In this document: positions 42,894-55,000 of the stretch, one piece after another
How the letters are laid out: each line of letters opens with the position of its first letter
How positions within the stretch are numbered: position 1 is the stretch's first letter
From: Corythoichthys intestinalis
Taxonomy: Eukaryota; Chordata; Actinopteri; Syngnathiformes; Syngnathidae
Reading direction: 5' to 3'
Assembly (NCBI RefSeq): GCF_030265065.1
Contig: NC_080408.1
Coordinates: 32,482,501-32,546,500 of the forward strand
Length of the DNA stretch: 64,000 nucleotides
Notes under the pieces: generated by a model
The model's input: the letters and a program-made list of their open reading frames with translations, nothing else
What the model was told of the DNA's origin: nothing
Database searches by the model: none
Program-made: the position numbers and the translations under genes

Positions 42894-44520
42894 CTTTTTA
42901 CATTACTTACAGTGGCTGCTGCTAGCGAAAAAAACTTCGTCTTTGAAGGGGGCGGGGGGAGGGGGCATGTTGTAGTTCTGTCGGGCTGTGAATGGGTGTG
43001 TGTGTGTGGGGGGGGGGGTTCAAGTCATCAGCCAATCAAACGTGCGTTTGAGGGGAAAAATGGACTGGAACATTCAGCGAGTGAAAAGGGGTCAGTGTAA
43101 GTCTGAACATAATTAAAGTACTGTAATTCACTTAATAATGGTAGGATCAGTTCTATCCTTACAACATATAGGTAGACAATCTAAATGATCTATATAACTG
43201 AAGTCATTATATAATGTAAATAAGGTTGCTTAGAAGTTGGTGGGTATAATTTGAGCATTCTGAAAAGTTGGTAGTGTTATGTCCCGACCGTACCTATGCA
43301 AACCTACGCCCTTGTGTCTGTCATAAGCATTCTTTAATGCTCATGGCAGTGTCATATCATAGTTAAGCTGGTCTTATGTCAGTCTTATGGTGCCACTGTC
43401 AAATAAAGTGCTACCAAATACCATAACTAGCAATTAATGAAACAACTAGATCATTAACTGAACAAAGTGATTGTAATTTCCATCTGTAGGGCTGCAATGC
43501 ATGTTAGAGGCCATGTTGGACGACAACAGTGTTGATAGCAGATGGCAGCAGATGTTAACTGTCTCCCCCAAGGGAGCAGTGATGGCCAACTGAAGCTTTG
43601 CATCATGGGATTTGGTCTTACGACAGTCTTATGATGCCACCGTCATATAAAGTTTTACCGGTTAATATATTTTGGTGTAAATCAGAGGTTGCGCTAGACT
43701 TTTTCGTTGTCTGTCATTTCGACTGACAGGGTCATAAAAATCCGGTCATAATCTATTTTTACCCGTCACTTAAATTTTTAAAATGATAATACTGACATAT
43801 TCAATAGTATTTAGTTTTCATTCATTTTTAATTAATATTCTGTCCGAACAAGCTTAACAGAGAATCCACACCGTGCCATCATACATCAAGCAGATGAATA
43901 TGTGACTTTTTCTCCGCAGTGACAAAAACAGCTGACTGTCGCCCCAGTAGGTAGGCTACATCTTGAACAATGAAATTAACATTTCGCCTGCTGTGGCCTG
44001 AACGCAGTCTCACACCTTCCTCCTGGTGCTCATGGACTTGAATTGCTCGCTTAGTAGTTGCCGCGGGCTGATTGCTTGTTTGTCCTTCATCCTCCACTGC
44101 ATCAGTACCTCTTTTTTCACCTCTTTTATCAACACCATTGTCGTTTTGGGGCTTTTTTAAGAAACTTCTGACACTCAGTTGCCTTGACATTTTTCCAAGT
44201 AAGGCCAACGACGTCATGCATCAAGAGAGACAATAGCTAATTAATATGCTCACTCGCCACCCTGTGGTCTGGGGTGTGAATTGCAACCTGTCAAAATGAC
44301 AGATGGACTTCGGTTTTTTCCGTCACCGTTTTAAAAAACCGGTCAACGACGGAAAATATTCGGTTAACGCGACCCCTGGTGTAAATATCCCATGATACAG
44401 TGAGGACACCTGCGGCTTATATTCCAGCGCGGTTTATCTATGAACAAATGCCGTTTTTGTGTCAAATTTGGTGGGTGCCGACTTGTAGTCAAGTGCGCCT
44501 TATAGTCCAAAAATTACGGT

Positions 44521-45100
44521 AAGTGAAACAAAAGAACAGTTGGTTAACTTACATAGTGTTATGTACTTCCTTTATCTAAGTATATGTCAGGTCGAGATCT
44601 GAATGGAACAACACTTATTGGTTCAGCGTGCTTCTCAGCATACAGTATGTGCCCCTGACACATCACAGATATGCCTTTTATACCAGTCTGTAATACCACA
44701 CCCACAGGAAGTGCACACTATGGCTACAGCAGTGTGACATAAATATGTTACACATAGCATAAATGCTATATAATGCTAATGTTTACAAGATTGTTTCTGG
44801 TGCCCACCACATACTATCTTGTGCGCACCAGATGGTTTAAATTTTATTTCTGTCGATGTTTAAATTTTATTTGTGTCAATGTCCCTTTAGTGCCTCCGTA
44901 CTTCTTAGAATCCATTTTTTTCTAAATCTGCTGTGATAGCAACAATACCTATTGTTAATACTTATTGTGAATACTGCTATCATCAAATATTATTTGAACA
45001 TTTTTCTTGACGCGCTTTTGGACGCTGCGACGCCCCTAGCATTTGCCTAGCTCGCTTTATGGACCACACAGGTCTGACGTCACACGTTGACTGTTAAATT
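44521..45100 (+). other. Intergenic segment, unassigned
   Basis: Contains ACACTTATTGGTTCAGCGTG and other sequence that I cannot place in a repeat family; no gene seen. Confidence 0.3.
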
Positions 45101-46090
45101 TCAGATTTTTAGCGTGTCCAGTCTGCACGGTCCGCCCCAGAACAGTGCGTAACATATCATTTGGACAGTCAGATGTATGATCGCGGCTGCAAATGTTATT
45201 GTTATGTGAATCTTGCAAGCTGACGCCGGATCCGGCACACAGTCACCTGCTAGCAGGGTTGGACTGTCAGATTGATGATCATCGCCGCATCTGGCGCACT
45301 GATGTTCAGTGATTGCTATCTGGATCTGGCGAGCTGAAGCCGGATCTGGTGCACAGTCACCTGCTATCGGGGTACCCATCAGCTGCCTCTGGATTCCCGC
45401 AGGCCAAAAAGACACAATAGGACTCCTTCTTCAGCTTGACGGCATTCCTCACCGCAGGTGTCCACCAGCAGGTTCTGGGATTGGCACCACGACAGGCACG
45501 ACCACTTTGTGGCTGCAGCTCTGGTCGGCCGCCTCATCAATAGAGGCGCGAAACAGCAAACTCTAACAAAACATTTGGGTCTGCCGGGCTGCACCGGCAT
45601 ACTCCCCTTGCGTGGTACACCAGACTCACTGCTGTTCCAGCTATAGAGCCTGGCGACCGTTTGGCGAATCATATTACGAGGGCGGAGCCTGCCACAGCAA
45701 ACAGACAGCGTAGTGGACCAATCAGCGACGGGCGGACCTGCCGTTGATAAAGCGACAAGAAACTAGCACGAGGGAATAAATGTACGGAGAGCGGAGCACG
45801 GAGAAGTTTATCCAACATGGCTTAGCGACTCGATGTGTTTTTGGTCATTTAAAACTGAATTTACCACGGATTGGAACATATTCTCGGCTCTCCCGTTCGC
45901 TATCTGTGCTGTTGTGGAGACTTCCAACGCTCAAGTGTGACGTTGCTCATTTAGAACACGTCACGCAAGTAAACGAATCTGATTGCACTGATGATTTCGT
46001 TCTGGCTCGAGAGGCCAATAAGGAGATGGTTCCCAAGCTCTTCTCACAGCGTTTGAAAAATATAGGAAGATTAGTCTGGCGGTGCCAGGT
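45101..46090. other. Unclassified GC-rich segment with opposed open frames
   Basis: Higher in CpG than its surroundings. A minus-strand frame of 97 aa (45672-45379) and a plus-strand frame (45780-46088) point away from a shared 100-bp centre. The plus frame ends at a good donor (CGGTGCCAG before GTAAAT) and contains TDDFVLAREANKEMVPKLFS. Near 45130-45370 a motif (AGCTGAAGCCGGATCTGGTG type) is imperfectly repeated. It looks like two first exons and a shared promoter of a multi-copy element, but I do not recognise the proteins. Confidence 0.35.
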
Positions 46091-46317
46091 AAATCTTTAT
46101 GGAATTTTTATTGTCATCATCATTGTTATCATTGACAATCATTGACAATTACAAAATGTATGATTTGCCCGAAGGAACCGAAGAAGACGACAAAGGCGGG
46201 CGAGATGAAGCATATGCTTATCAGTTTCCCGTCCCCCATACAAATAAAGATGCACATTCAGGCATGGAACATACATTAAGCTGTACATATTTTATCCCAA
46301 GATTAATGTCTGCACAA

Positions 46318-47343
46318 CGAATTAATGTCTCCACAACCATTGGAGCCAATTTACCACCAGGTGATCAGTTGACAGCTCCGCCCCTCTCTTTACCCGAGTG
46401 TCAAAGACATGTGGCCACAAGTCCGATGACACAACTATATAGTCAATCATCGAACTGCGGCCTTGGGTGTCCTGGTGCCAAGTGAACATATGGACACCCT
46501 TATGCTTGAACATGGTGTTTAATATCGATAACCGCAACGGGCGTAGAAGTCAACAATAGAACATTACTTGGGTTCTGATCAGGAGGCCCAATCACACCCT
46601 TTTAGGGCTCACTGTCATTGCCCACGTGAGCATTGAAGTCCCCCAGCAGAACGAGGGAGTCCCCAGAAGGAGCAGTCTCCAGCACCCCCTTCCAGGGACT
46701 CCAAAAAGGGTGAGTAGTCTGAACTGCTGTTTGGTGCATAAGCACAAACAACAGTTAGGACCCGTACCCCCACCCGAAGTTGGAGGGAGGCTACCCTCCC
46801 ATCTACCAGGATGAATTAACCCCAATGTACAGGTGGCGAATCGGGGGGCACCATAGGCAAATCCAGAGTGGAATAGTGGCCAATCCCCCTCGAGAGGACC
46901 CCAAGTAATGTGTGGAGGTGAGCCAGATTACTTCAAGTCGGAACTTCTCAGCCTCACGCACTAGCACGGGCTCCTTCCCGACCATAGAGGTGACATTCCA
47001 CATCATTCCACTTCAGGAGCCGGTTATTGAATTGTCAAGGACCCCTCCTTTGGCTGACAGCTAACTGCCTGCGCACCCGACCTCCTTGGCCCCTCCTACA
47101 GTTGGTGAGCCCACGGGAAGGAGATCCTTCGTTACTTCTTCGGGTGTGCCCCACCTCCAGACTTGGCTCCAGAGAGGGGCCCTGAAGACCTGGGTCCGGA
47201 TGATAGAAAACTGAATTCAATGCTTATGCTCATCATAGAAGGTCTTTTGAGACATTCTTTGTCTGGTCCTTCACCAGGGGCACAAAGCCCTAGATAACAT
47301 AGTTCCTAGGATCATTGGGACATACAAACCCCGCCGCCATGAT
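46318..47343 (-). mobile_element. 5' fragment of the RTE-like LINE (endonuclease part)
   Basis: The 5' leader (TCCTAGGATCATTGGGACA) matches that of the LINE at 20129-21252. On the minus strand WNVTSMVGKEPVLVREAEKF (about 47000) begins the AP-endonuclease. It continues through [20 protein letters not shown] (about 46690) to WHQDTQGRSSMIDYIVVSSD and RVKRGAELSTDH (46480-46350). Several frameshifts are present, and no reverse-transcriptase part remains at this locus. Confidence 0.85.
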
Positions 47344-47384
47344 AAAATGACTCGGTTTTATATGGTATATAATATGGCCCTTTT

Positions 47385-47882
47385 TTTGTATTATTTACAT
47401 ACCAAAGTGGTGGTCATTGTGATAGCTTTGTTATATCATTACCATCACTGTTTTTTTAAAAATGGTTATAATGACTTTGTTAGATCATGATGTTTATGTA
47501 ATGGCTTTGTTATATCAGACTAAGGATCACTTGTTTTTGTCTGTTTTTAGCAATTGTGATTACTAAAGAGGAAAATGTATGGGTTAAAAATGGAAAACAT
47601 TGTTTTACAAAAGATTTTTCTACCAAGTATTTTTATGAACAATTGACAAAGGCTGGGTTACCATCATGACTGATTATTTTAAAGGTTGAAAATGTTTTTA
47701 AATGCCACAGGAATTCCATACTATGATGTCATATTTTGTACATATTTCTTCTAATGGTTATCGAAACCACCAGAATTGAAACATGGTCCTTCACTGCAAA
47801 ATGGGTAGGGCTTCTAATGCCATAAATGGAAGTAAATGTGTTAAATACAGTCTTCCTAATGAGCCAAACTCATGGTATAAAC
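47385..47882 (+). repeat. Direct repeat upstream of itm2c exon 1 (partner 50356-50775)
   Basis: Shares long collinear blocks with 50356-50775: GGTGGTCATTGTGAT, AATGTATGGGTTAAAAAT, TATGATGTCATATTTTGTA, GTCTTCCTAATGAGCCAAAC. I see no transposon termini. The two copies flank the itm2c promoter and first exon. Confidence 0.75.
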
Positions 47883-47884
47883 CC

Positions 47885-48300
47885 ACGGGCGTAGGTTTGG
47901 TCTCAACATAGGAAGGGACGATATAACAGCATAATTTGTGGCCGGTGAGTGTATAATCACGTCAACAGAGCGTGCTGAAACCCATAAAATCAGTCGCACC
48001 CAATCGCCAGCAGAGAGCGACGAAGCACCAAAAAACAAATGCAAGTAACAAGCGGACATGACTCTGTGCTGTCATTAATCTGTTTGCGCGGGTCGTTCCG
48101 CACATGCGTTAAATGCATCAAATAGTTTAACGCGAATAATTCAAAAAATCAATTACCGCCCGTTAACACGATAAATTTGACAGCCCTACTTATTATATAA
48201 TGCATATAAAATGCTTAAAAGTTGGTGGGGACAATTTGAGCATCCTGAAAAGTTGGTAGTGTTATGTCCCTACCGTTCCTATGCAAACCTACGCCCTTGG
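47885..48300. repeat. GGGCGTAGGTTTG repeat with hAT remnant inside
   Basis: Left GGGCGTAGGTTTGGTCTC and right GCAAACCTACGCCC are inverted. The middle (about 47960-48188) is the right part of a TAGGGCTGTCAAA hAT ending TTGACAGCCCTA. Further arms of this repeat are at 43230-43312 and 63558-63608. Confidence 0.65.
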
Positions 48301-48970
48301 TTCATTCATTAGAGCATTTTTCTTTTCATTTCTGAACTTGTTCGTTGTTGTCTTTTTTAATATAATAAATTACAAAGAGATAATGTGCTTTTTCAGTGTG
48401 ATTGTTTAAATACATGTGGTGAAAATAGGGGGGGGGGGGGGGGGGGGCGCCAACAAATATGTTGCCTAGTGTACCCAATTGGTCAGGAACGGCCCTGACT
48501 ACTGTTATAACTCATGTGTATCAATCAATCAATGAAATATTTTGCCTTTTATGGACTGTCATGTCCTTGATGCTCAGACTTGAGGCTGACAGTTGCGCTT
48601 TTATTTAATTTCATGCCAAGCAAATGAAAGATGCCAAACTGGCACACTTTCAAGGCAAGTTTCACATGGCTGCGCTTCCGGATGATGACGCCACCCACCA
48701 TGCGTAGTACCCTGAAAAAAGACGGAACGCTACCATATGTGGCTCGAGCCTTCAGAATAAAAGCACGACGTGTTCTGATGGACGTCGATGACAGGTGACC
48801 ATCACGTTTAGCGTTTCCGAATCTCTTGATTGCTTTCATGTGGTGCCGTTGGAAACCGTCACATATGCTTTAAACGTCGTAGCAAAGGAGTCGTGTGGAC
48901 TTCGTGTTCTTATTGGATTGTGACGAGGCGGCTCTTCCTTGAGACCCACACACTTGCGAGTCGCTCGTCA
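48301..48970 (+). other. itm2c upstream region
   Basis: Apparently low in repeats apart from a run of 20 G at 48428-48447. A minus-strand frame (48839-48549) resembles no known protein. Probably proximal regulatory DNA. Confidence 0.4.
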
Positions 48971-48975
48971 CGACA

Positions 48976-49007
48976 GACGTCACGGCCGGCCGCCGGCGGG
49001 TATAAAA
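48976..49007 (+). promoter_or_regulatory. itm2c: itm2c core promoter: CRE-like site and TATA box
   Basis: GACGTCAC at 48976-48983 is a near-perfect CREB-type site. TATAAAA at 49001-49007 follows in GC-rich DNA. Transcription would start near 49031, leaving about 54 nt of 5' UTR before the ATG at 49085. Confidence 0.65.
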
Positions 49008-49084
49008 TTTCAAGCGGGCTTTAGAAAGCGAAGTCAAAAGAAACCGAGTGACAGAAACCTAGCAGCAAACCCTCGTCGTAGAAA

Positions 49085-52000
49085 ATGGTCAGGCTCACCT
49101 TCTATCCGGTGTCTGCGGAGAAAGATGGCAAAGAGGATGATGGTTGCGTCGACATACCGGACCTCGTAAGTTAATACTTTTTGTGCCAATTTTATTTTAT
49201 TTTTTAAAATAATATCTAACGTGATTAATATGTATTTAATGTTAGTAAAAAAAAAAAAGTACAAAGTGATTTCTTCCTGAGAATTGCATGACTTTTATCC
49301 TTTATAATAGCAGTGGCTCGTTCATTAATCACATACAGTGGTTTATTATTGTGAATCAATAACTTTATTTATATTACGAAAAGGAATTGTACTTATTAGC
49401 AGGCTCAAAGTGATTTTCTTTGCTGTATCACAAGTTTTATTTTTTAATGATGAATTTTATGGTTCCTACCGAGAATAGTTTTTTAAAAAATGAGATCTTG
49501 TGTTTTTGTTATTAAGTAGAAGCTAAATCTAGTTGAGAAAGAATTACAATACATATGAAAATAAATATAAATTAATAAAATGTAAAAAAAAAAAAAAAAA
49601 AGAGTTTATGAAAGTTTATGACTCAAATTAGCGACAAAAGGCATCTATGGTAAAAAAAAAATGTAGTTAAGGAGGACATGAAGGTAGTTGGTGTGAGAGC
49701 AGAGGATGCAGAAGACAATAGAATAGAATAGCCCTTTGTCATTATACAGTTGTACAATGAACGTGTGGAGCATCTCCCTTTACAGTGCAGGACAAGTTAA
49801 AAAAAAAATCTCGAAAGTGGCTTGCAAGAATAAAGTACCGGTATAAAATCTAAATAAATATAAAATATGTATGAGGTCACAAGGCAATTTGAAGTGCTTT
49901 ACATCACATGAAGATCATAAAAATCACATTAAAATCAATAGAACCTAAAAACAAAGACAATCGAAATAGGAAATAAAATTATACATACAAATAGCATTTA
50001 ATCACGAATAGAAAAAAAACAACAACAAAAAAACTACTAATAATAATTGAACTTATTGAATATTGCACACGTAAAAATAATAAAACATCATTAAAATCAA
50101 TAGAACATAAAAACAAAAGACAATCAAAATAGGAAATAAAATTATACATAAAAATCGCATCTAATCACGAATAGAATGAAAAAAAAAAAAAACTAATAAT
50201 TGAAATAATTGAATATTGCACAAGTAAAAATCTCGAAAGTGGCATGCAAGAATAAAAGTATAAAATCAAAATAGGGTTAAATGGAGACAACTGATTCGCT
50301 GTGGCGACCCCTGAAGGGAAAAGCCGAAAGGAAAAAAAATTTTTTGTGATCGTTGATAATTTAGATACCAAAATGGTGGTCATTGTGATGGCTTTGTTAT
50401 ATCATGACTTTGATGTGATGGCTTAGTTATATAAGATTAATGTGTTTTGTGATTACAAAAGAGAAAAATGTATGGGTTAAAAATAGAAAACATTGTTAAT
50501 TTTTCTGCCAAGTATTTTTATTTTTATTAACAATTGATAATGTGTTGGTTCTCACTGATTATTTTAAAGGTAGAACATGTTTTTTTTTTTTTTTTAGGCC
50601 GCAGGAATTACTGACTTATGATGTCATATTTTGTATATATTTCTACTAAGTTATCAACATCACCAGCATTGAAGCATGATCATTCACTGCAAAATTGGTA
50701 GGGTTTCTTTTGCCATAAATGGCAGTAAATGTGTTAAATGAAGTCTTCCTAATGAGCCAAACTGGTATAAATCACTTTACTAACGATACATGTCAAGCGA
50801 CATCTGCTGCCAATCTAGCGTGGTGTCAAGAAGACGCCTGAGACACTGTTTATTTATAAGTGGGTATCCCACGTCGTCTCTTGCCTTCCGTGAGTAGAAC
50901 GATGAAGGCGGCGAGACATTGGGTCGCCATCTGGAGTGACAAGTAAATCTGTGGACTGGCGAACACTGAGGTAACGTGTGGCCTGTTTTGTCTGCAGGCA
51001 GAGCAGGAAGAGCAAAAGATTGACGGCTTCAAGTCCAATGCCTTTGCGTTGCGGCACTTCTGCGCTGTGGTCGTTGTACTGATCGTCATGGTCGGAGTGG
51101 CGCTGGGATCCATCTTGGCCTACCGTTTCTACTTTCTCTCTAGGGTAGCGTATGCGTCACTTTACCATTTTAAGCATGAAGTCTAATTTTGATGCATGAA
51201 TGAGAGAGCACTAATTTAATTGGTTTTGCTAGATGTCCAATCAGTTTTCACTGGGAGGAGCTAATGAATGAGCTAGTGTGTTACTTGGGCCTTTAATCAA
51301 TAGTTAAGTCGCTTATTTATTGATTGCTAAAAAAGTAACTTGCTTTATAAAAGGTCCTAATCCTCAACTTCAGAATAGCCGTCTACGGTCGTGAGCGGCG
51401 ATCGACTTTAGTCTCGACTATCAAAGATTTTGAGACCTATCGCCGTCTATAGCAGCAAAACATAAGCCATACTAACTCAACAGTGGCCTTAATGGCAATA
51501 GACAACTAGTCTAAACTGGCTCAAGCTGGCAGTGAATTGAGACGCGTGACTTTTGCAGATCCTGGACGGCGGGACCTTGTTCCACTGCAATGTGATTTAC
51601 AGCGATGGCTTGACCAGGGACAGAGTGGAGTTTTCTGAGGCAGTGCGCATCTTACTAGAACATCATAGCCAGTTCATCTCTGTGCCTGTCCCCAATTTCG
51701 GAAAAGGCGACCCCGCCGACATCGTCCACGACTTCAGAATGGTCAGTGGCCTCACGTCTCCTTGTGATTGGCTCTATATTAAAATTAAAATTTATTTTGT
51801 GCATGCACAGAACCTGACTGCTTATTGGGACAAAGATTTGGACAATTGCTACATCTCCCAGCTGGACACAGCGCACGTGCCACCTCCTGAAAACCTTTTG
51901 GACCTATTCAACAAAGTCGATGTAAGACCATGAGCTCAAGTCACATTGTGGCATTAAGGTGGGTTGCAAGTTCGTGGACTCACTTGGTGTTTTTGTTGCA

Positions 52001-55000
52001 GACCGGGATGTATTTCCCACATAACTACATGGTCAAAGAAGAGATGGTTGTGACCTCGCGTGCAAAAAAGGTCCAGAGCCCCATTATCAATGAGATGTGC
52101 CACAACAAGGACACCTACTGGCTGGCTAAACGTGCAAACTCTGCTTCTCGTGAGTACATGATTCAACAGTGACACGCGTGTGGCTTCTTAGCTTAAATTT
52201 GAACCAAATGTAAGTATTGACTCATTGACTGCCATTGATGGCAATAGACTTCAAAACCATATTGACTGGGAGGACGGCCCACAGTTAAATTGGATTGGAC
52301 GACTGTGGTCGTCAGTGGCAGTGAGAAGTGATCACTCCGTGCTAGCCAGTTAGTGGATTCAGAGCTGGGTAGAGTTGCCCAAAAATGTACTCAAGAGTAG
52401 CGCGACATTTAAAATAATATTACTCAAGTAAAAGTAGTCATCCAAAAAATGTAAAAATAAAAAAGTATTAGATGAAAAAAACCTACTCGATGAGTAAGAT
52501 TGTGAGTGACTGCTTATGATATACTTATATATGTAAAAAAAAAAAAAAATTCTCGGCACAGTTATCCATATGAACTGTTATTATTATATCGTTCTACAAC
52601 CTATACATAACCACATTGAGCCAAAGAATTACAGTGGTACCTCTACATACGAAGTTAACCCATTCCAGGACCTTGTTTGTAAATTGAAATTGTCGTATGT
52701 CGAGTAGGATTTTCCTATAAGAATACATTCCATTCATTTGTTCCACAGCTAGGAAACCAACACTAAATCCTTAATAAGTACTGCTGGTACTATTACAAAT
52801 GGCAATTACACTAAACAAGTTATGAATAAAAATCGGAAGGAATAATACTACAGTATAATAATAATTATAATAATAATAATTCCTGTAATGATGTAACGAC
52901 TCTTGTTCTAATGTAGCGGATGTCTTTTGCGTGCTGTATCTGAACGCACTGTGTGGCTGATGTGACCGTAAGATTGGTGCGGTAGATTTTACTTTGAATG
53001 TTCTCTTGTTGGCGTCAATGGTGGAGAGACAGCAAGAACCAAAAGTGGTAAAATGTGGCAATGTATTTTGCCATATGGCATTTTTTTGGTATGTGGCAAA
53101 ATGGATTTGGATTTTGGAAAAATTGGACGTGCATAGCTGTCAATGGCATAGCCTGACTTGGGTGTCAACTGAATGTCAATGCGCTCTAATGTAAAGTGTA
53201 TAGTCAAAAATCACAGCCACACGTTTTTCTGCCATTTAAAATGAATAGAAAATTTGGACGTGCATAGTTGTCAATGGAATGAATGTGCATGGCCTTCAAA
53301 ACTGCCATATACCCCCAGAAATTACCAGCCACCCCCCCCAAAAATGTGACAAACCAAAATCCATTTTGCCACACACCCAAAAAAATGCCACATGTGAAAA
53401 TCCATTTTGCCACATGGCAAAAAAATACGTGGCAAAAAAAAACCCACATGCCAAAAAAAGGCCAAATGACAAAATCAGTTTTGCCACATGGCAAAAAAAT
53501 GCCACATGCCCAAAAAAATGCCACATGGCAAAACCAGTTTTGCCACATGGCAAAAAGAATGCCACATGGCAAAATCCATTTTGCCACATGGCAAAAAAAA
53601 AATGCTACATGGCAAAATCCATTTAGCAACGTGGCAAAATTTTTGCCACATGGCAAAAAAATGTCACAGGGCAAAAGCCATTTTGCTACATGGCAAAATC
53701 CACTTTTGGTTCTCGGCCCTGCTGCAATGGCGGCAGACAGTAGGCGTCTTGTGCTGCACAATTTCTGAAATGAATGATTAAAAACCTGGCGAAGCTGGCG
53801 ATTCGTTCGGCGATGTTACCACAATAATCGCCACCTTATAAAGACTGGTAGGAGGACCGTCGAGATTGTAGACATTTGACGGCCGTATTGTTAAGCCAGT
53901 TCACGGACGCGCACACCACCCTCATATTTGTCTATCATTCCCATCTTCATTTCAGTGCTAAGGGTCACCTTTTTCCTTTTTTCACCACCTGCACTAATGT
54001 GTGTCTGTCTTGCGGGAAAACAAACTAAGGCGCTGTTATAAATCGTCGTATTTGGAGCATGTTGTCGAATGTAAAAACAAACGGCGAGAAATTTTACGTC
54101 TGATGTCGAAAAGATCATGTGTCGAAGCATTCGTATGTCGAGGTACCACTGTATATGAAAAATGAATTACAGCAAGAGAAGGATAAAACATTTCCTATTA
54201 AGAAATTAAAAGGATCATACCTCCGGTTTTCTGTGGTCAATCGACTCCCGATAAAAATTGGAGGGAGCGCTTTCGAGTCAGGTTGATGGCAGCGCTATAT
54301 GTCAAATACTTTTTACGGTGCTTTAAAGACGCCACGTGATTAAACAGACCTGCGTAATCATAGAACAGTAAGCTTGAGTCTGATTGATATAATGCAGGGG
54401 TCAGCGACCCGCGACTCCGTATCCACATGCGGCTCTTTGAACCTTCCAATGCGGCTCAGTTTTAAAGATTAAAATTTATTCTAGGGCTTGTGAGATTCAA
54501 TAAAGAGTCAGGATCACTGTTTTGTGTAAATGTAAACCGACTATGTAAAGTCAAGGTTGCACCTGGGAAGGTGAACCCACAAGTCTTTGCTTTATTCACA
54601 GGTGTAAACACTGTCAAATGGTTAAAGGAAGCTAAAAGCTTTTGTTATGTAAATATGCACCACAGAATATGTTTCAATACACACAAACACAACCTGGTAC
54701 AATCAGTTCAAAAGTCAATATGTGCACGCGGCTCCCAGTGATGACTAATTTGCAGAAACTTGGTTGAGATGGAGCTTTGACTGTTAAAGGTTACATCCAT
54801 TGTTGCGACGTCTCATTGGTGAAACTGGTAGAGCCACTGTTGGCATTTCTGGCCCAAAAAAATCTAATATGTAAAATAGAAAAACTGTAACGACTCGTGT
54901 CGCCCAAAGTAGCAGAATAAGAGTAGCATTTCTTCTTCACAAAGTAAAGCGTAAGAAGGAAGGCTTAGTAAAACTACTCATAGAAGTATAGTTCTCAAAA

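Larger units (their letters stand above)
39450..43659. mobile_element. hAT-like MITE (second copy of the 9750-12970 element), heavily invaded
   Basis: Ends GGTAATACTTGATTTGACAG and ATATAAAGTTTTACC, flanked by GGTTAATA (39442-39449, 43660-43667). The interior holds a Tc1-type MITE (39698-40789), a TAGGGCTGTCAAA hAT (42048-42893), duplicated arms (40800-41119, 43335-43640) and unassigned sequence (41120-42040). Confidence 0.75.
37278..44520. mobile_element. ACCGTAAT-terminus repeat, copy 2, spread over 7.2 kb
   Basis: Left end ACCGTAATATTCGGATTATA; right end TATAGTCCAAAAATTACGGT. It is in reverse orientation to copy 1 (9593-13064). The original repeat was probably under 400 bp. It now contains, in series, elements at 37379-38288, 38298-39442 and 39450-43659, then a short decayed insert about 43690-44385. 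Confidence 0.7.

Noticed and set aside
46592-46825. Frames around 46.6-47.2 kb considered as host exons
   Set aside because: They contain WNVTS and STDH endonuclease motifs of the same LINE seen at 20129-21252, with frameshifts.
48549-48839. 96-aa minus-strand frame upstream of itm2c
   Set aside because: No recognisable domain, no splice context and no relation to the neighbouring genes.
53340-53705. Regular repeats considered as a CRISPR array
   Set aside because: Units are contiguous, degenerate and self-complementary, with no unique spacers, in a vertebrate genome.
53204-53781. Long open frames on both strands (up to 185 aa)
   Set aside because: They are translations of the CCACATGGCAAAA minisatellite; repeating KKCHMAK or WQNGFCHVAFF patterns, not proteins.
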